Source of the DNA: Stercorarius parasiticus
Lineage: Eukaryota > Chordata > Aves > Charadriiformes > Stercorariidae
Direction: 5' to 3'
DNA: 64,000 nucleotides
NCBI GenBank assembly: GCA_013396915.1
Contig: VWZL01001362.1
Location: forward strand, 729,578-793,577
Below the pieces are notes generated by a model, which was given only the letters and a program-made list of their open reading frames with translations, was not told the DNA's origin and searched no databases. The translations under genes were made by a program, and so were the position numbers. This document shows, piece by piece, positions 61,414 through 64,000 of the stretch (positions are counted from its first letter, which is position 1; each line of letters opens with the position of its first letter).

Positions 61414-61585
61414 TCAGTTAGTCTCATACGATGAAAGCAGTGCTGCATCCACTGGCTCCATGCAGGATGGACAGGTAAAGGATCTCATCAACCAGTCATC
61501 TATACAGTCCAGGTGGTAAATGTGCATGCACGGCAGAAATCGGATAGGGTCCCCATAAACAAAGTCCATCATACAAATGACACAT
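61414..61585 (-). CDS. RNF11: RNF11 terminal coding exon (RING-H2)
   Basis: 172 nt ending in TGA at 61414-61416. After the split glutamate codon it reads CVICMMDFVYGDPIRFLPCM, then HIYHLDCIDDWLMRSFTCPS and CMEPVDAALLSSYETN. The minus-strand acceptor is a long pyrimidine tract ending CCCCAG. Confidence 0.99.
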
Positions 61586-62341
61586 CTGGGGAGGAAGGGA
61601 AAAAAAAAAAGATAAAAATATTCAAGCTGCTGTTAACCACACTGGAAATGAAAAGCAGTGTAATACCTACTCCTGGATATGTTTGAGTAAAACTAACTTT
61701 TAGTACTCATAGATAATGCGAGCAGTTCTTAGCACTCTCAGCGCTGGCTCCACCACGCATTAGATTTTTTTGGTGTTTCCTTTGTGGTCTATGTGCCCAT
61801 GGTTACACCGTTAGCGAGGGCAGGAAGATGCCTATAGGCACGGCGGGGGCAGCTCAGCAGAGCGCATGAAATTAGAAATGGTAAAAGGGAGCCGTAAAGG
61901 TGAGGAAGTAACATGAAGTTATTTCCCTGGGAAGAGAGGATAAAGAGGAAAAAAAACCCTGTTAAGGGCATGAATTACATGGGTCAGCAAAGTAAGTTTC
62001 ACCTGTAACAGGAAAGCGCCTTCTGCATGGTCATTTTTTTTTCAGAAAGCTACGTTATATTACAGTTCCTGAAAATAAGGCAAAGACAGCAGGACAAGAT
62101 CAGGTTTCCCAGGGCAATATTATAAACCAAAGCAACAACCACATCAGTTCAGTTCGGTTTCTGTAACTTACTCTCTGATCTTCTTCTCGGAGCCGTCTCG
62201 TCCAGGATCATAGACTCCCTTAGGTAGATGCTGAATAAGGCCTATCCTCTGCGCTATTCTGATCTGTTCCTCCTCTGTCAGCTGTGTTGCTAGCCGAGTC
62301 TGGCTAGGCGTCGGGTGATAAACAGGAACAGGGACTTGCTC
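61414..62341 (-). CDS. RNF11: RNF11, RING finger protein 11 (residues 42-154; 5' exon outside window)
   Basis: RNF11 is a small RING-H2 protein that works as an adaptor or E3 ligase in endosomal and NF-kB signalling, including the A20 ubiquitin-editing complex with ITCH and TAX1BP1 (established for the mammalian protein). Two exons are in the window and supply 342 nt; with a 41-residue first exon the total matches the usual 154 residues. The RING-H2 ligands are C99, C102, C117, H119, H122, C125, C136 and C139, all present. T135, reported as an AKT target in human, is present. The protein appears identical to human over this part as far as I remember it. The N-terminal myristoylation site and PPxY motif lie in the missing exon. 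It is convergent with TTC39A. Confidence 0.98.
61586..62171 (-). other. RNF11: RNF11 intron between the last two exons
   Basis: 586 bp with canonical GTAAGT donor and CCCCAG acceptor on the minus strand. Nothing else recognised. Confidence 0.95.
62172..62341 (-). CDS. RNF11: RNF11 middle coding exon
   Basis: 170 nt, residues 42-97 plus two bases. Encodes EQVPVPVYHPTPSQTRLATQ, then LTEEEQIRIAQRIGLIQHLP and KGVYDPGRDGSEKKIR. The LTEEEQIRIAQRIGL helix is the region described as ubiquitin-interacting. The acceptor is TTTTAG on the minus strand. Confidence 0.99.
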
Positions 62342-64000
62342 CTAAAATGAAAATATTCCAGTTAAAAAAAAACCCACAGAGGCTTCCCTAGCATTTCATA
62401 GCACAGTACGGACAACGTATTTAGCTTTCCTCTCTTAGTCCTACAAATGTTTGTATGATCTCCCACTCCTACTTTGCAATTTTGGGGCTACAATTATATT
62501 GAGAATGGGATAAAGAATTGAGGCCGGTATCTTGAGCAAGGAGCTGCTCGTGGTTGTCCTCTGCAAAAGCTTTTTGTCTGCAGGAATTTTTCACGCGTGA
62601 AATAAGTGTGCAACAAACCCCACCATGACAGCAGGCAAAGAAACCTTACAGGCACCTGGTGAACTGCTTAGATACCTAATTGAACAATGTAACAGCTGAG
62701 GAAGAGCCCCCAGTACTTGCAGCAGTAAGTAGATTATTTTTTTTAACTTTTAGGAAGAATTATTTGCAAAAACGAGGCCAGTGCCTATTCTGAAGAGTTT
62801 TAGAGAAGAAGGTTTTATTGGTTCTGTAATAACTGAAACTTATGTGAACTGTTCTGGGCCACGCAAGCTCCAACTCAGAACTGTACATTTAATTCTTGTG
62901 TGTTTAAACAGCGTCACCTGGACAATAAAAAGAATAGCTTAAGTAAGTTTTACATTTGCTCTCATAGATTAGTATGATTTTACAAGTTCTCCCTAGCTGG
63001 ACTTCCAACTGCTGTGGGTTTAAAGTACATATTTCCCAAACAAAACACAGGCAACACGGAGGTATTATGCAGTCCTTCCTCTGCCGTGTTCTCAGAAGCT
63101 TCTCTTGAATATTAACAAACTTTAGATCAAGTATTGTCACTAACGTTTATATTAACATGGTACTTATTTTACTTGCATTTAAAGCACTTTTTTGGACATA
63201 AATACCAACTTTGAGCAGGAGACACTGTTAGGACAGTGTTGGCCAGCAGCCATAAATCTACTGTTAACAGGGCGATGATTTCTTGCAATAGGCCTATTTT
63301 AATGGTACTTCTTAAACAGCAGAAAAAAAAATTCAACTTATAGATGTGTTATGAAAATAAACCCTGTGCATCAGAGACACAAGAGCATCGATTCCTCTGT
63401 TTGAGAAATGCAAGAGTTGATGTTTCAGAGGACATTGCTGCAAAATAAGCAGGCTGATGGAGCATGAGTCGCTGCACCGCAGAAGTGCTGATGCAGCTCA
63501 CATCACCTCCGCCACCGGTCCCACTGCCAAACTCCCCCTCTTGTCACTGATGTGAGGAAGACATGGGCTTTCACTGCCTGTGACAGAGCAACCACCTTCT
63601 GCAGCATGCGTGTCCTTGGACCGCTGTGGCCATCTCCCAGGTATTTGGAGCAGCAGGAACACAGCTGCGCTCCTCCTCTCCTGTTCCCTCTGTGCCTTTT
63701 GGCAATGCTCTAGGGCAGCGTTCAGCCTTCACTGACACCAACACCCGGCAAAGCCCAGATATGGGGTTCAACACACTTGTAAAACCTGATAAAGCGACTC
63801 TTCCTTCACTGCTAGGAAGCACAGCAAGCAGAAGGACAGTCAGGACTCCTGGAAGGCCAGGGGACAGCAGCCAAGCAGCGTGCAGCCTTTCTCCAGTACC
63901 GGGGGTGCCCAGCAACAGAAGTCTTTGCTTACAAGAAATGCTAATCAAAAATACAAGTCTGCCTGGCAATTCTTTTAACACAATGCCTACCACTTGCAAT
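62342..64000 (-). other. RNF11: RNF11 intron 1 (partial)
   Basis: The window ends inside the intron that separates the middle exon from exon 1, which is long in other vertebrates. No exon encoding the MGNCL start is seen. The part from 63440 to 64000 is less AT-rich and has a minus-strand open frame of 142 codons (63571-63999) that resembles no known protein. Confidence 0.85.

Noticed and set aside
63571..63999. 142-codon minus-strand open frame inside RNF11 intron 1
   Set aside because: Low-complexity leucine-, serine- and proline-rich translation, no RNF11 N-terminal motif (MGNCL) and no family match.

Overview
The window is vertebrate nuclear DNA, most likely from a bird. The evidence is AT-rich intronic sequence with GT-AG introns, one GC-rich CpG-island promoter, several CR1-type LINE fragments (two with recognisable CR1 3' regions, one ending in the ATTCTATGATTCTAT-like tail typical of avian CR1), and a solo LTR of a family I know from avian genomes. 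Species cannot be named from the sequence alone.

Layout. Positions 1 to about 2990 hold no recognisable exon. From about 2990 to 3960 there is a CpG island with a TATA box and the first coding exon of TTC39A. A run of 75 N lies just after that exon. TTC39A then fills the plus strand to about 52570. I could place 18 coding exons that join in phase with canonical GT-AG junctions, giving a 1731-nt CDS (576 residues plus stop), followed by a 3' UTR of about 1.8 kb ending at the first AATAAA, at 52545. Intron 1 is about 12 kb and carries the solo LTR; introns 2, 3, 8-flanking (intron 7) and 14 carry CR1 pieces. From about 52570 to 59060 is an intergenic stretch with no recognised gene. On the minus strand, the last two exons of RNF11 (62341-62172 and 61585-61414) encode residues 42-154, including the whole RING-H2 domain; its first exon lies beyond position 64000.

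The gene pair identifies the locus. TTC39A and RNF11 are neighbours in tail-to-tail orientation in the human genome (1p32.3, with EPS15 beyond the TTC39A promoter), and the same convergent order is seen here. This also supports calling the TPR gene TTC39A and not its close paralogue TTC39B. The two genes are not known to act in one pathway: TTC39A is a poorly characterised TPR/Iml2-family protein and RNF11 is a small E3-ligase adaptor of the A20 ubiquitin-editing complex.

I found no exotic system. The points most worth a second look are the duplicated 20-mer flanking the assembly gap beside exon 1, the upstream ATGs and weak start context of TTC39A, a consensus splice donor on the opposite strand inside the promoter island, plus-strand poly(A) signals running into the RNF11 3' UTR, and a strong short hairpin in intron 8.
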